Shown piece after piece: positions 8,498 to 17,151 of a stretch of 64,000 bases of DNA. Where the stretch lies: the NCBI GenBank assembly GCA_947455205.1, contig CANGNF010000017.1, positions 1 through 64,000 of the forward strand, in the 5' to 3' direction. Made by a program: the position numbers and the translations under genes. Source of the DNA: Acetobacteraceae bacterium. GTDB lineage: Bacteria > Pseudomonadota > Alphaproteobacteria > Acetobacterales > Acetobacteraceae. Each line of letters starts with the position of its first letter. Positions within the stretch are counted from its first letter, which is position 1. The notes beneath the pieces are model-generated. The model did not search any database. It saw only the letters and a list, made by a program, of their open reading frames with translations, and was not told the origin of the DNA.

Positions 8498-9781
8498 ATG
8501 ACGCACGCATCACCCACGCCGATCCGGGTCGAGGATTGCCTGCACACCGGGCCGGGCACGCTGGCCGGGCAGTACATGCGCCGCTTCTGGCAGCCGGTGT
8601 TCCACGGCGTGGACCTGGCGCCGGGCAAGGCGACGCCGCTGCGGATCATGGGCCAGGACTACGCGCTGTATCGCGGCGAGGACGGCACCCCCTTCCTGAC
8701 CCAGGCGCGCTGCCCGCATCGGCTGACGCTGCTGTCCACCGGCTGGGTGGAGGGCGATGCGATCCGCTGCTTCTACCATGGCTGGAAGTTCAGCGGCGCC
8801 GACGGCGCCTGCCTGGAACAGCCGCCGGAGGAGGACAGCTTCCGCCACAAGGTCTGCCTGCAGACCTGGCCGGTGCGCGAATACCTGGGCCTGGTCTTCG
8901 CCTACCTGGGCGAGGGCGAACCGCCGCCGTTTCCGCTGTACCCGGAGTTCGAGCGCTTCGAGGGGTTGCTGGAGATCGACAGCTACCTGCGCGAATGCAA
9001 CTACTTCCAGAACCTGGAGAACGCGCTGGACATGAGCCATGTCGGCTTCGTCCATGGCGACAACCGCGCGGCGTTCAACGGCATTGGCCTGGGGCGCCGG
9101 CTGGCGGCCGAGGAATCCCGCTGGGGCGTGACCTACAGCTTCACCCGGGCGGATGGCGCGAAGCGCGTGCAGCAATTCGGCATGCCCAACATCTTCTACA
9201 TGAACGCGCTGCCGACCGACCCCGATATCGGCTGGCAGGAATCGCTGTTCTGGTGGGTGCCGGTGGACGACCTGCGCCACATCCAGTTCAGCCTGCACCG
9301 GGTGCCCGCCACCGGGGAGGCGCGGGCGCGCATCCATGCCCGCCGCACCCGCCGCCGCACCGAGATCGACGAGGCGCATCAGGACGTGGCCGAGGAGGTG
9401 CTGGCCGGTCGCATCCGCATCGCCGATGTGGACGGCAAGCGCTGCGACATGGTGCGGCTGCAGGACGACGTGGCGCAGATCGGCCAGGGCCGCATCGCCG
9501 ACCGCACGGGTGAGCGGCTGGGGCGCGGCGATGTCGGCGTCATCGCCATCCGCAAGCTGTGGACGCGGGAGATGACGGCGCTGCGCGACGGCCGGGAGAT
9601 CCTGCGCTGGCAGCGCGGGCCGGAGATCGTGCCCGCCGTCTGGGGGCTGGAGGGCGGCGCCGGCCGCGCCGGCGGCGAGGGCACCAGCGAGCAGGCCCGC
9701 GCGGATATCGAGGATGTCCGGCCCTTCCTGGCCATCGACCTGCAGCTTCGCGCGCTGCGGGGCGAGGCGCGGGCCCGATGA
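8498..9781 (+). CDS. Rieske non-heme iron oxygenase, large subunit
   Basis: A 427-residue cytoplasmic protein. The Rieske [2Fe-2S] ligands are visible as Cys-Pro-His in ARCPHRLTLLS and Cys-x2-His in IRCFYHGWKF. The mononuclear iron site is in NALDMSHVGFVHGDN (Asp, His, His). This is the phthalate-dioxygenase-like group of single-component-type oxygenase subunits. GAGGAGACCGAG precedes the ATG. It needs a reductase to supply electrons, and none is encoded in the window. It lies ten bases after the binding-protein gene and overlaps the next gene as ATGA, so it is in the importer operon and probably acts on the imported compound. The substrate is inference only. Confidence 0.9.
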   Translation: MTHASPTPIRVEDCLHTGPGTLAGQYMRRFWQPVFHGVDLAPGKATPLRIMGQDYALYRGEDGTPFLTQARCPHRLTLLSTGWVEGDAIRCFYHGWKFSGADGACLEQPPEEDSFRHKVCLQTWPVREYLGLVFAYLGEGEPPPFPLYPEFERFEGLLEIDSYLRECNYFQNLENALDMSHVGFVHGDNRAAFNGIGLGRRLAAEESRWGVTYSFTRADGAKRVQQFGMPNIFYMNALPTDPDIGWQESLFWWVPVDDLRHIQFSLHRVPATGEARARIHARRTRRRTEIDEAHQDVAEEVLAGRIRIADVDGKRCDMVRLQDDVAQIGQGRIADRTGERLGRGDVGVIAIRKLWTREMTALRDGREILRWQRGPEIVPAVWGLEGGAGRAGGEGTSEQARADIEDVRPFLAIDLQLRALRGEARAR

Positions 9782-11007
9782 CGCCGCCGCGGCTGACCCT
9801 GGCGGAGCGCGACCGCCGCTGGCAGGGCCTGCAGGCGCTGATGCGGGCGCGGGAGATGGAAGCCATCGTCGTCGGCAGCTTCCAGGGGCGGGAGCGGCTG
9901 GAGAGCTACCTGATCGACGACTTCTACGATTCCATCGTGATCCTGCCGGCCACGGGCGAGCCGACCGTGCTGACCTTCGCCACCGGCCGCGTCTCCCGCA
10001 GCCATGAGAGCGCCAGGCGCGGCGAGGATATCTGGGCGCGCGACATCCGCATCGGCTTCGGCGGCGCCAGGGCGGCCGAGGTGTTGCTGGAGAAGGGCGT
10101 GCGCCGGCGCATCGGGCTGGTCGGCTTCGGCCCCACCGCGCCCGGGGAGGCCGAGGGGCTGGTGCCGCTGGGGCTGCACCGCAACCTGACCGCGGCGCTG
10201 CCGGGCGTGGAGGTGGCCGACTTCACCCGCGACTTCACCGACTTCATTTTGCTGAAGAGCGAGGCGGAGATCGCCCTGCTGCGCCATGCCGCCGAGGTGA
10301 GCGAGGCGGCCTGCGCCGCCATGGTGGCGGCCTGCACGCCGGGCGCGACCGAGGCCGAGGTCTTCGCCGACATTGCCCATGCGGTGTACCGGCGCGGCTG
10401 CGACCTGCGCTACCCGTTCCTGACGCTGCAATCCGGGCCGGACAATATCGGCTGGGGGGTGCCGCGCTGGACCATCCGCGCTGAGCCGCCCCGCGTGCTG
10501 GCGATGGGCGACCTGGTGCAGGCGGAGATCCACACCAGCTACGGCGGCCAGGAAAGCCAGGTGCAGATGTGCGTCGCCATCGGCCCGCTGAGCGACACCC
10601 ACCGGCGTTGCGCCGACGCTGCCCGCGCGAGCTACGAGGCCGGGCTGGCGGCGGTGCGGCCGGGGGTGACCTTCGGGCAGGTGGTTGACGCGATGGCGGC
10701 GCCGCTGCGCGACGGCGGCTTCTGGTCGAAGACGCCGCTGCTGCACACCCTGACCTTCGGCTCCACCGGCTTCAGCGGCGCCAACCGGGAGGGGATTCCG
10801 CCGGGCTTCGAGGAGGAGATCGAGGGCAACCAGCGCCCTGGCGTGCGCCGGCCGGAACTGGTGCTGCAGCCCGGCATGGGGCTGGAGCTGGAGCCGAATG
10901 CCTGCCTGGGGCCGCACCGGGTCAATATCGGCGGGGCGGTGCTGGTGACGGCGACCGGGGCGGAGGAACTGAACAGCCTGTCGACGCGGGTGGCGCAGGC
11001 GGGGTAG
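9778..11007 (+). CDS. M24 (creatinase/prolidase) fold protein with degenerate metal site
   Basis: A 409-residue protein with the two-domain layout of creatinase/Xaa-Pro peptidases: a small N-terminal domain and a pita-bread domain that begins near LKSEAEIALLRHAAEVSEAA. In active M24 peptidases two aspartates, a histidine and two glutamates bind two metals. Here the first position reads AEIHTSYGGQESQVQ (Glu and Gln where Asp are usual). The histidine motif is replaced by LHTLTFGSTGFSG, and the final Glu position reads NIGGAVLVT. Only the Glu of GMGLELEPN is plain. It may therefore be a hydrolase using other chemistry, or non-peptidase like creatinase or DddP. Being fourth in the importer/oxygenase operon points to a catabolic role. 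Confidence 0.8.
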   Translation: MTPPRLTLAERDRRWQGLQALMRAREMEAIVVGSFQGRERLESYLIDDFYDSIVILPATGEPTVLTFATGRVSRSHESARRGEDIWARDIRIGFGGARAAEVLLEKGVRRRIGLVGFGPTAPGEAEGLVPLGLHRNLTAALPGVEVADFTRDFTDFILLKSEAEIALLRHAAEVSEAACAAMVAACTPGATEAEVFADIAHAVYRRGCDLRYPFLTLQSGPDNIGWGVPRWTIRAEPPRVLAMGDLVQAEIHTSYGGQESQVQMCVAIGPLSDTHRRCADAARASYEAGLAAVRPGVTFGQVVDAMAAPLRDGGFWSKTPLLHTLTFGSTGFSGANREGIPPGFEEEIEGNQRPGVRRPELVLQPGMGLELEPNACLGPHRVNIGGAVLVTATGAEELNSLSTRVAQAG

Positions 11008-11019
11008 CCGGCCCGCGGC

Positions 11020-11229
11020 CTACCGGGACGGCGCGGCGGGGCGGCTGGCGGGCTGGTCCGCCCGCGGCAGGCCGCAGGTCAGCAGCAGCGCGATCATCGC
11101 CAGGTCGCCGCGCTGGCCGGCGTTGCAGAGGCGCGCCGGTTCGGCAGCCTGGCGGGCCCAGGCCTGTTCGGCCGCGAGACGGGCGGTGGCGGGGCGCTGC
11201 TGCGGGTAGCCGGCCTGGTGCTGGGGCAT
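11020..11229 (-). CDS. Small hypothetical protein with strong ribosome binding site
   Basis: A 69-residue frame whose ATG is preceded by AGGAGGATCCC, a near-perfect ribosome binding site five bases from the start. The protein is Ala/Arg/Gln-rich with one hydrophobic stretch (LAMIALLLTCGLP), and has no family I recognise. It lies convergent to the M24 gene and divergent from the 2OG oxygenase. The start signal is the main evidence that it is real. Confidence 0.5.
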   Translation of the reverse strand: MPQHQAGYPQQRPATARLAAEQAWARQAAEPARLCNAGQRGDLAMIALLLTCGLPRADQPASRPAAPSR

Positions 11230-11421
11230 GGGATCCTCCTGGGCTCAACGTCGCCCCGGCAGCGGGGCAAACAAACCCTATCGAAATTATAGAGATTATT
11301 GCAAGCGGGTTTCCGCGTGCTCCTGTTCGCCCCGCCGGGGATGCTGGCACGGCCGCCGCCGGCACGGCTTGCCCGCCCCGGCCAGCGGCGTAGGCTGCAC
11401 CCGCGCCGCAGGAGAACCCGC

Positions 11422-12411
11422 ATGACCGAGCAGCCGCAGCAGGGCACCGCCACCGCCCAGGCCGCCCGCATCCCGATCCTGGATGTCGGCCCCTTCCTGG
11501 CCGGGCAACCCGGCGCCGATGTGGCGCTGGCGCGGGCGGTCGCGGTCACCTCGGCCGATACCGGCTTCCTCGTCATCAGCAACCATGGCGTGCCGCAGCC
11601 GGTCATCGACACCGCCTTCGCCGCCGCCGCCCGGTTCTTCGCGCAGGAGGAGGCGGCGAAGCTGGCGCTGAAGATCGGCGCCGAGAATATCGGCTACCTG
11701 CCCTATGGCGGGCAGACGGTGCGGACCTCCACCGTGTCCAAGGTGACCAGGCCGAACAACAGCGAGAGCTTCTACATCGTCACCCCCGATGCGGCGGAGG
11801 ATCGCAACCGCTGGCCGGACGTGCCGGGCTTCCGCGCCGAGGTCAGCAGCTACTTCACCACCATGCGGGCGCTGGCGCACCGGCTGCTGCCGGCCTTCGC
11901 GTTGGCGCTGGACCTGCCGGCGGACTGGTTCGAGGCGGATTTCCAGGACCCCAACGGGATCGTCCGGCTGATCCAGTACGCGCCGCAGCCGGAGGCGGAT
12001 GACGACCTGTTCGGCTTTGCCCCGCATACCGATGGCAGCTTCCTGACCCTGCTGCCGCAATCCAAATTCCCGGGGCTTGAGGTGCGGACGCGCGAGGGCG
12101 AATGGCTGCGCCCGCCCAGCGTGCCGGGGACGCTGGTGGTGAACACGGGGGAGTTGCTGGCGCACTACTCCAACGACCGGTTCAAGCCCACGCCGCACCG
12201 GGTGCTGAACCGCAGCCCCAATATCCGCCACGCCATGCCGTTCTTCTACGGGCCCAACCGGCACCGGGTGGTGGATTGCGCGCCCACCTGCGTCAGCGCC
12301 GACAACCCGCCGCGCTACAAGCCGATGAGCAGCTTCGAGCGCAACGCGATCAAGGACCGGCTGAACTTCCCGCATCGGCAGCAGCCGGAGTTCAGCAGCG
12401 AAAGCTACTGA
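11422..12411 (+). CDS. 2-oxoglutarate/Fe(II) oxygenase, isopenicillin N synthase family
   Basis: A 329-residue soluble enzyme. The N-terminal DIOX_N region starts at IPILDVGPF and includes GFLVISNHGVPQPVID. The iron triad is His-x-Asp in FAPHTDGSFLTLLP and the distal His in KPTPHRVLNRS. The arginine in IRHAMPFFYGPN would bind the 2-oxoglutarate carboxylate; the usual Arg-x-Ser is here Arg-x-Ala. GGAGAACCCGC precedes the ATG. It is flanked by a Bug binding protein downstream and followed by a perfect 12-bp hairpin, so it is probably a single-gene transcript. The substrate is unknown; such proteins hydroxylate or desaturate small organic molecules. Confidence 0.88.
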   Translation: MTEQPQQGTATAQAARIPILDVGPFLAGQPGADVALARAVAVTSADTGFLVISNHGVPQPVIDTAFAAAARFFAQEEAAKLALKIGAENIGYLPYGGQTVRTSTVSKVTRPNNSESFYIVTPDAAEDRNRWPDVPGFRAEVSSYFTTMRALAHRLLPAFALALDLPADWFEADFQDPNGIVRLIQYAPQPEADDDLFGFAPHTDGSFLTLLPQSKFPGLEVRTREGEWLRPPSVPGTLVVNTGELLAHYSNDRFKPTPHRVLNRSPNIRHAMPFFYGPNRHRVVDCAPTCVSADNPPRYKPMSSFERNAIKDRLNFPHRQQPEFSSESY

Positions 12412-12419
12412 CGCCCCGC

Positions 12420-12445
12420 CCGCGCCGGCGGGACCGCCGGCGCGG
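12420..12445 (+). terminator. Hairpin after the 2OG oxygenase gene
   Basis: A perfect inverted repeat of 12 bases (CCGCGCCGGCGG / CCGCCGGCGCGG) separated by two bases starts nine bases after the stop codon. There is no T-run after it, so it may act as a Rho-independent-like or RNA-stabilising stem. Confidence 0.5.
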
Positions 12446-12546
12446 CGCCGGCTGTCCTTGCCGACCGGCGCGGCCAGCCTGTAGCCTGCCATGACAAGCG
12501 CCGCCGGACGCCAGGTCCGTGACAAGGCGCGGCTTGAGGAGGCGAC

Positions 12547-13527
12547 ATGATGGCAACAACCCGCCGTTCGCTTGCAGCATTGGCCGCGGGGTCCGCCCTG
12601 GGGCTGGCCGGGTCGGGCCCGGCCTGGGCGGAAACCTATCCCTCGCGGCCCGGGCGCATCCTGGTCGGCTTTTCCCCGGGCGGCGCCACCGATATCCAGG
12701 GGCGGCTGATGGCGCAGTGGCTGTCGGACCACCTGGGCCAGCAGTTCATCGTGGACAACCGGCCCGGCGCCAGCGGCAACATCGCCACCGAGATGGTCGC
12801 CCGCGCCGCGCCGGATGGCTACACGCTGCTGCAGATCGTCTCGCCGCACGCGATCAACCCGACACTGTACCCCAACCTGCCCTTCGACTTCCTGCGCGAC
12901 ATCGTGCCGGTGATCGGCGCTGCCAGGCTGGCCTATGTGGTGGTGGTAAACCCCTCGCTGCCGGTGCGGACGATTCCGGAACTGATCGCCCATGCCAGGG
13001 CCAACCCGGAGAAGGTCAGCTACGGCTCGGCCGGCAGTGGCACGCCGCAGAACCTGGCGGCCGAGATGTTCAAGATGATGACCGGGGTGAACCTGCTGCA
13101 CGTGCCCTACCGCGGCGGCGCGCCGGCGGTGGCGGACCTGCTGGCCGGGCATATCCAGGTGGTGTTCAGCCCGGTGTCGGAGGCGATCGAGCAGGTGCGC
13201 GCCGGCAAGCTGCGGCCGCTGGCGGTTTCCACCATGGCGCGGCTGGACGTGCTGCCGGACGTGCCGACGGTGGGCGAGTTCGTGCCCGGCTATGAACTCA
13301 GCGGCTTTGCCGGCATCGGCGTGCCGCGCGGCACGCCGGCCGAGATCGTCACCCTGCTGAACCGGCAGCTGAATGCAGCCGTGGCCGATCCCGGGGTCCG
13401 GACGAAGATCATCGACCTGGGCGGCACGCCGCTTGGCGGCACGCCGGCGGAGTTCGGCGCGATCCTGAGCGGGGCGATCCGCAAATGGGCGGAGGTGATC
13501 CGCTTCGCCGGCATCAAGGCCGACTGA
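12547..13527 (+). CDS. Bug family tripartite tricarboxylate transporter binding protein
   Basis: A 326-residue periplasmic protein with a signal that includes TTRRSLAALAAGSALGLAG and ends at AWA. The mature part starts ETYPSRPGRILVGFSPGGATD and carries NRPGASGNIATEMVARAAPDGY and VPYRGGAPAVADLLAGHI, all hallmarks of the Bug/TctC family. GAGGAGG lies five bases before the ATG. No TctA/TctB membrane genes are nearby, so it either works with a transporter encoded elsewhere or acts as a sensor. A 7-bp perfect hairpin follows the gene. Confidence 0.93.
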   Translation: MMATTRRSLAALAAGSALGLAGSGPAWAETYPSRPGRILVGFSPGGATDIQGRLMAQWLSDHLGQQFIVDNRPGASGNIATEMVARAAPDGYTLLQIVSPHAINPTLYPNLPFDFLRDIVPVIGAARLAYVVVVNPSLPVRTIPELIAHARANPEKVSYGSAGSGTPQNLAAEMFKMMTGVNLLHVPYRGGAPAVADLLAGHIQVVFSPVSEAIEQVRAGKLRPLAVSTMARLDVLPDVPTVGEFVPGYELSGFAGIGVPRGTPAEIVTLLNRQLNAAVADPGVRTKIIDLGGTPLGGTPAEFGAILSGAIRKWAEVIRFAGIKAD

Positions 13528-13545
13528 GGCCGGCACGCGCCGGCC
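13528..13545 (+). terminator. Hairpin after the first Bug gene
   Basis: GGCCGGC, loop ACGC, then GCCGGCC, starting at the base after the stop codon. It is followed by GCTCTTG rather than a clear T-run, so the call as terminator is tentative. Confidence 0.45.
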
Positions 13546-13611
13546 GCTCTTGCCGCGCGGCGCCCGCCACCGCAATCTCCGCCGCTGAATTCAGCGCAGG
13601 GATAGCAGGGC

Positions 13612-15921
13612 ATGGCGGATTACGGGCGGTTCGGCAGCGGCCAGTCGGTGAAGCGGATAGAGGACAAGGCGCTGCTCTCGGGCGCTGGCAGCTTCACCGA
13701 CGATTTTTCGCTGCCCGGCCAGGCGCACCTGGTGTTCCTGCGCTCGCCGCACGCGCATGCCCGGCTGGTCAGCATGGACACGGCGCCGGCGCTGGCCATG
13801 CCCGGCGTGCTGGCGGTGCTGACCGGCGACCAGCTGGCGGCGGCGGGGGTGAAGGAGTTCGTCACCGCCATGCCGTTCAAGCGGCCGGACGGCTCGGCCA
13901 TGGCGGCGCCGACGCGGGCCATGCTGGCGCGGGGCGAGGTGCGCTTCGTCGGCGAGGCGGTGGCGGCGGTGGTGGCCGAGAGCGTGGCCATTGCCCGCGA
14001 CGCCGCCGAGCTGGTGGAGGTTGAGTACGAGGAGCTGCCCTCCGTCACCGGGCTGCAGGCCGCCGCCGCCGGTGGTGCGCCGCAGGTCTGGCCGGCTTCC
14101 GGCGGCAATGTGCTGGCCGAGACCGCCTATGGCGATGCCGCCGCGGCCGAGGCTGCCTTCGCCGCCGCCGCGCATGTGGTCGGCCTGGACCTGGTGAACC
14201 AGCGCCTGGCGCCGGTTTCCATGGAGCCGCGCGTGGTGCTGGCGCAGTACGAGGGCGAGCGCTTCACGCTGCGCCTCAGCAGCCAGATGCCGTCCGGCGC
14301 GCGGGACGGGCTGGCCAAGGAAGTGCTGGGCATTGCGCCGGAACAGGTGCGCGTGCTGGTCGGCGATGTCGGCGGCGGCTTCGGCATGAAGACCGGACTG
14401 TACCCGGAGGATGCGGTGGTCGCCTTCGCCGCCCGGCAGGTCGGGCGCCCCGTGAAGTGGGCCGGCACCCGGCTGGACGACTTCCTCAGCGCCACGCATG
14501 GGCGCGACACCGAGAGTCGGGCCGAGATGGCGCTGGACGCCAAGGGCCGCGTGCTGGCGCTGCGGGTGCGGACGCTGGCCAACATGGGTGCCTATCCGCG
14601 CCCGGCCAGCGTGGCGATCCAGCTGCTGATCGGGCCCTGGGTCAGCACCAGCGTGTATGACATCGGCTGCGTCGATTTCCGCTTCACCGCGGTGCTGACG
14701 CATACGGCGACCACGGGGCCGTATCGCGGTGCCGGGCGGCCGGAGGCGATCTTCCTGGTGGAGCGGTTGATGGACACCGCGGCGCGCAAGATGGGCCTGG
14801 ACCCGGCGGAGCTGCGCCGGCGCAACCTGATCGCGCCCGCGCAGATGCCCTACAAGAACGCCATGGGCCAGACCTATGACAGCGGCGCGTTTGAAAGCCT
14901 GCTGGACCAGGGATTAGCATTGGCGGATTGGGGCGGCTTCGACGCCCGCGCGGCGGCCAGCAAGGCACAAGGAAAACTGCGCGGGCGCGGCATGGCCAGC
15001 TTTTTGGAATGGACCGGCGGCAACGTGTTCGAGGAGCGCGTGACCGTCGCGGTGAAGGGGGAGGGCGAGATCGAGGTCTATGCCACCACCCAGGCCATGG
15101 GCCAGGGCATCGCCACCACCTATGCCCAGCTGGCGGTGGACGTGTTCGGCGTGCCGATCGAGCAGGTGAAGGTGGTGCTGGGCGACAGCGACCGCGGCAG
15201 CGGCTTCGGCAGCGCCGGCTCGCGCAGCCTGTTCACCGCCGGCAGCGCCATCAAGGTGGCGTCGGAGAAGACGGTGGATGCGGCCAAGGACCTGGCCGCC
15301 GATGTGCTGGAGGCCGCCGCCGTGGACCTGGAATACCAGGCCGGCATCATCCGCGTGGCCGGCACCGACAAGCAGGTGGGGCTGTACGAGCTGGCTGGGA
15401 AGCAGCCGCAGGGCCGCATCTTCATGGACATCAGCCACAGCGTTTCCGGCCCCACCTGGCCCAATGGCTGCCATGTGTGCGAGGTGGAGATCGACCCCGA
15501 GACCGGCGAGGTGGCGGTGGCCAGCTATGCCTCGGCCAATGATGCCGGGCGGGTGGTGAACCCGATGGTGGTGGAAGGCCAGATCGTCGGCGGCGCCGCC
15601 CAGGGCCTGGGCCAGGCGCTGATGGAGCAGGTGGTCTACGACCCCGAGAGCGGCCAGCCGCTGACCGCCAGCTTCATGGACTACTGCATGCCCCGCGCCG
15701 ACATGGTGGCGGATTACCGCACCACGCTGGACCAGGGCATTCCCTGCAAGACCAACCCGCTGGGGGTGAAAGGCGTGGGCGAACTGGGCACCATCGGTGC
15801 CACGCCGGCGGTGGTGAACGCGGTGGCGGATGCGCTGGCCCGCGCCGGCCACGCGGCGGCGGCCGATGCGGCGCAGATGCCGCTGACCCCGCCGCGCGTC
15901 TGGGCGCTGCTGCAGGGGTAG
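13612..15921 (+). CDS. Xanthine dehydrogenase-family molybdopterin-binding large subunit
   Basis: A 769-residue protein of the usual large-subunit length (CoxL/xdhB-type). The N-terminal hammerhead domain starts GSGQSVKRIEDKALLSGAG. The cofactor domains include GGGFGMKTGLYPEDAVV, TTGPYRGAGRPEAIFLVERL and FGSAGSRSLFTAGSAI. Near the C-terminus, GVKGVGELGTIGATPAVVNA holds the catalytic glutamate. The CO-dehydrogenase active loop (CSFR) is not present, so it is not a carbon monoxide dehydrogenase. The FAD and [2Fe-2S] subunits that normally accompany it are missing from both sides, so electrons would have to leave through partners encoded elsewhere. The flanking genes are Bug binding proteins, consistent with oxidising a heterocycle, aldehyde or carboxylate. 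Confidence 0.88.
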   Translation: MADYGRFGSGQSVKRIEDKALLSGAGSFTDDFSLPGQAHLVFLRSPHAHARLVSMDTAPALAMPGVLAVLTGDQLAAAGVKEFVTAMPFKRPDGSAMAAPTRAMLARGEVRFVGEAVAAVVAESVAIARDAAELVEVEYEELPSVTGLQAAAAGGAPQVWPASGGNVLAETAYGDAAAAEAAFAAAAHVVGLDLVNQRLAPVSMEPRVVLAQYEGERFTLRLSSQMPSGARDGLAKEVLGIAPEQVRVLVGDVGGGFGMKTGLYPEDAVVAFAARQVGRPVKWAGTRLDDFLSATHGRDTESRAEMALDAKGRVLALRVRTLANMGAYPRPASVAIQLLIGPWVSTSVYDIGCVDFRFTAVLTHTATTGPYRGAGRPEAIFLVERLMDTAARKMGLDPAELRRRNLIAPAQMPYKNAMGQTYDSGAFESLLDQGLALADWGGFDARAAASKAQGKLRGRGMASFLEWTGGNVFEERVTVAVKGEGEIEVYATTQAMGQGIATTYAQLAVDVFGVPIEQVKVVLGDSDRGSGFGSAGSRSLFTAGSAIKVASEKTVDAAKDLAADVLEAAAVDLEYQAGIIRVAGTDKQVGLYELAGKQPQGRIFMDISHSVSGPTWPNGCHVCEVEIDPETGEVAVASYASANDAGRVVNPMVVEGQIVGGAAQGLGQALMEQVVYDPESGQPLTASFMDYCMPRADMVADYRTTLDQGIPCKTNPLGVKGVGELGTIGATPAVVNAVADALARAGHAAAADAAQMPLTPPRVWALLQG

Positions 15922-15955
15922 AGCACATGCGCCCTGGCGGGCGCACTTCGTGCTC
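15921..15955 (+). terminator. Hairpin overlapping the stop codon of the molybdoenzyme gene
   Basis: GAGCAC at 15921-15926 pairs with GTGCTC at 15950-15955, and GCGCCC pairs with GGGCGC inside (loop TGGC). The stem begins at the last base of the TAG. The following bases (TGCAACTTGTT) hold only a weak T-run. Confidence 0.5.
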
Positions 15956-15982
15956 TGCAACTTGTTGAAACCACAGCAGGAA

Positions 15983-16012
15983 ATCCGTTCTGATGATTCC
16001 ATCGGAACGGAT
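15983..16012. repeat. Thirteen-base palindrome with ATTC loop
   Basis: ATCCGTTCTGATG and CATCGGAACGGAT pair in 12 of 13 positions around a four-base loop. It lies in a comparatively AT-rich spot between the molybdoenzyme and the second Bug gene. It could be a bidirectional terminator, an operator for the Bug gene, or a dispersed palindrome. Only this copy is in the window. Confidence 0.6.
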
Positions 16013-16119
16013 ATCGCTCTGGCGCACTGGGAAGATTGACGGCGCGGCCGGCGGCTTCGCACACTCCCTGGCAAGCGGCGCCCCATGCAGGGCAGCCGCA
16101 CCCCAGGGAGGATTTCGCC

Positions 16120-17094
16120 ATGCTGAAGGTGACGCGCCGGCTGCTGCCGGGGCTGGCGGCGGCGCTGCTGCCGGGCGTGGCCCAGGCCCAGGCCCACGCC
16201 TGGCCGGACCGCGCGGTGCGGCTGATTGTGCCGACCGCGCCGGCCGGGCCGACCGACGTGATGGCGCGGGTGATCGCGCCGGGCCTGGGCGGGGTGCTCG
16301 GGCAATCCATGGTGGTGGAGAACCGGGGCGGCGCCGGCGGCAATATCGGCGTGGCCGTCGCGGCGCGGGCGCCGGCGGATGGCTATGCCGTGCTGGTCAC
16401 CTCCACCGGCTTCGTCGTCAATGTCAGCCTGTTCCGCAACCCCGGCTACGGCGTGGACGAGTTCATGCCGGTGACGGAGCTGGGCGCGGCGCCCAACGTG
16501 TTCCTGGCGCGGGCGGATAGTGGCATCGCCAGCATGGCTGACCTGGTGGCCAAGGCGCGGGCCACGCCGGGTGGGTTGAACTTCACCAATCCCGGCAGCG
16601 GCTCCACGCCGCATCTGGCGGCGGAGCTGCTGCGGCTGCGGACCGGTATTGAGCTGGTGCAGGTGGCGCATAACAGCGCGGGGTTGGCGGTGCAGGCGCT
16701 GCTGGCCGGCACCACCCAGGTGGGCGCGACATCGCTGCCACCGGCGCTGGCGCAGGTGAAGGGCGGCACGCTACGGGCGCTGGCGGTGACGGCGGGGGAA
16801 CGCTTTCCGGACCTGCCGGACGTGCCGACGATGCAGGAGCTGGGCTATCCGGACTTCATCTCGGAGACCTTCATCAGCATGTTCCTGCCGCTGGGCACGC
16901 CGGCGGCCATTGTCGGCAAGCTGGCGGATGCCACGCTGAAGGTGGTGCATGAGCCGGGGACCAAGGCGAAGCTGCTGGCGGCGGGCTTCAATGTCAGCGG
17001 GGCACGGGGGCCGGAGGCGCTGGCCAACCGCGTGGCGCGGGAGGTGCCGATGTGGCGCGACCTGATCCGCCGCGCCGGCATCGCCCAGGAGTAG
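16120..17094 (+). CDS. Bug family tripartite tricarboxylate transporter binding protein
   Basis: A 324-residue periplasmic protein. The signal peptide runs MLKVTRRLLPGLAAALLPG to AQAQA. The mature part has the family opening WPDRAVRLIVPTAPAGPTD, then ENRGGAGGNIGVAVAARA and DLPDVPTMQELGYPDF. GGGAGGATTTCGCC precedes the ATG; an upstream in-frame ATG exists but would bury the signal peptide. No transporter membrane genes are adjacent. The next gene, a PEP mutase/isocitrate lyase-type enzyme, starts 57 bases later on the same strand, and the two may share a transcript for uptake and use of a carboxylic acid. Confidence 0.93.
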   Translation: MLKVTRRLLPGLAAALLPGVAQAQAHAWPDRAVRLIVPTAPAGPTDVMARVIAPGLGGVLGQSMVVENRGGAGGNIGVAVAARAPADGYAVLVTSTGFVVNVSLFRNPGYGVDEFMPVTELGAAPNVFLARADSGIASMADLVAKARATPGGLNFTNPGSGSTPHLAAELLRLRTGIELVQVAHNSAGLAVQALLAGTTQVGATSLPPALAQVKGGTLRALAVTAGERFPDLPDVPTMQELGYPDFISETFISMFLPLGTPAAIVGKLADATLKVVHEPGTKAKLLAAGFNVSGARGPEALANRVAREVPMWRDLIRRAGIAQE

Positions 17095-17151
17095 GCGCGC
17101 GCGCCATTGCCGCCTAGCATCGGCGCCACCAACGAACCGGAGAGAACGCCC

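Noticed and set aside
11296-13575. A 759-codon open frame on the minus strand
   Set aside because: It is antisense to the 2OG oxygenase and the first Bug gene, both with clear family motifs; the minus frame has none.
13612-15921. Carbon monoxide dehydrogenase large subunit (coxL)
   Set aside because: The fold is shared, but the active-site loop with Cys-Ser-Phe-Arg is absent and the other Cox genes are missing.
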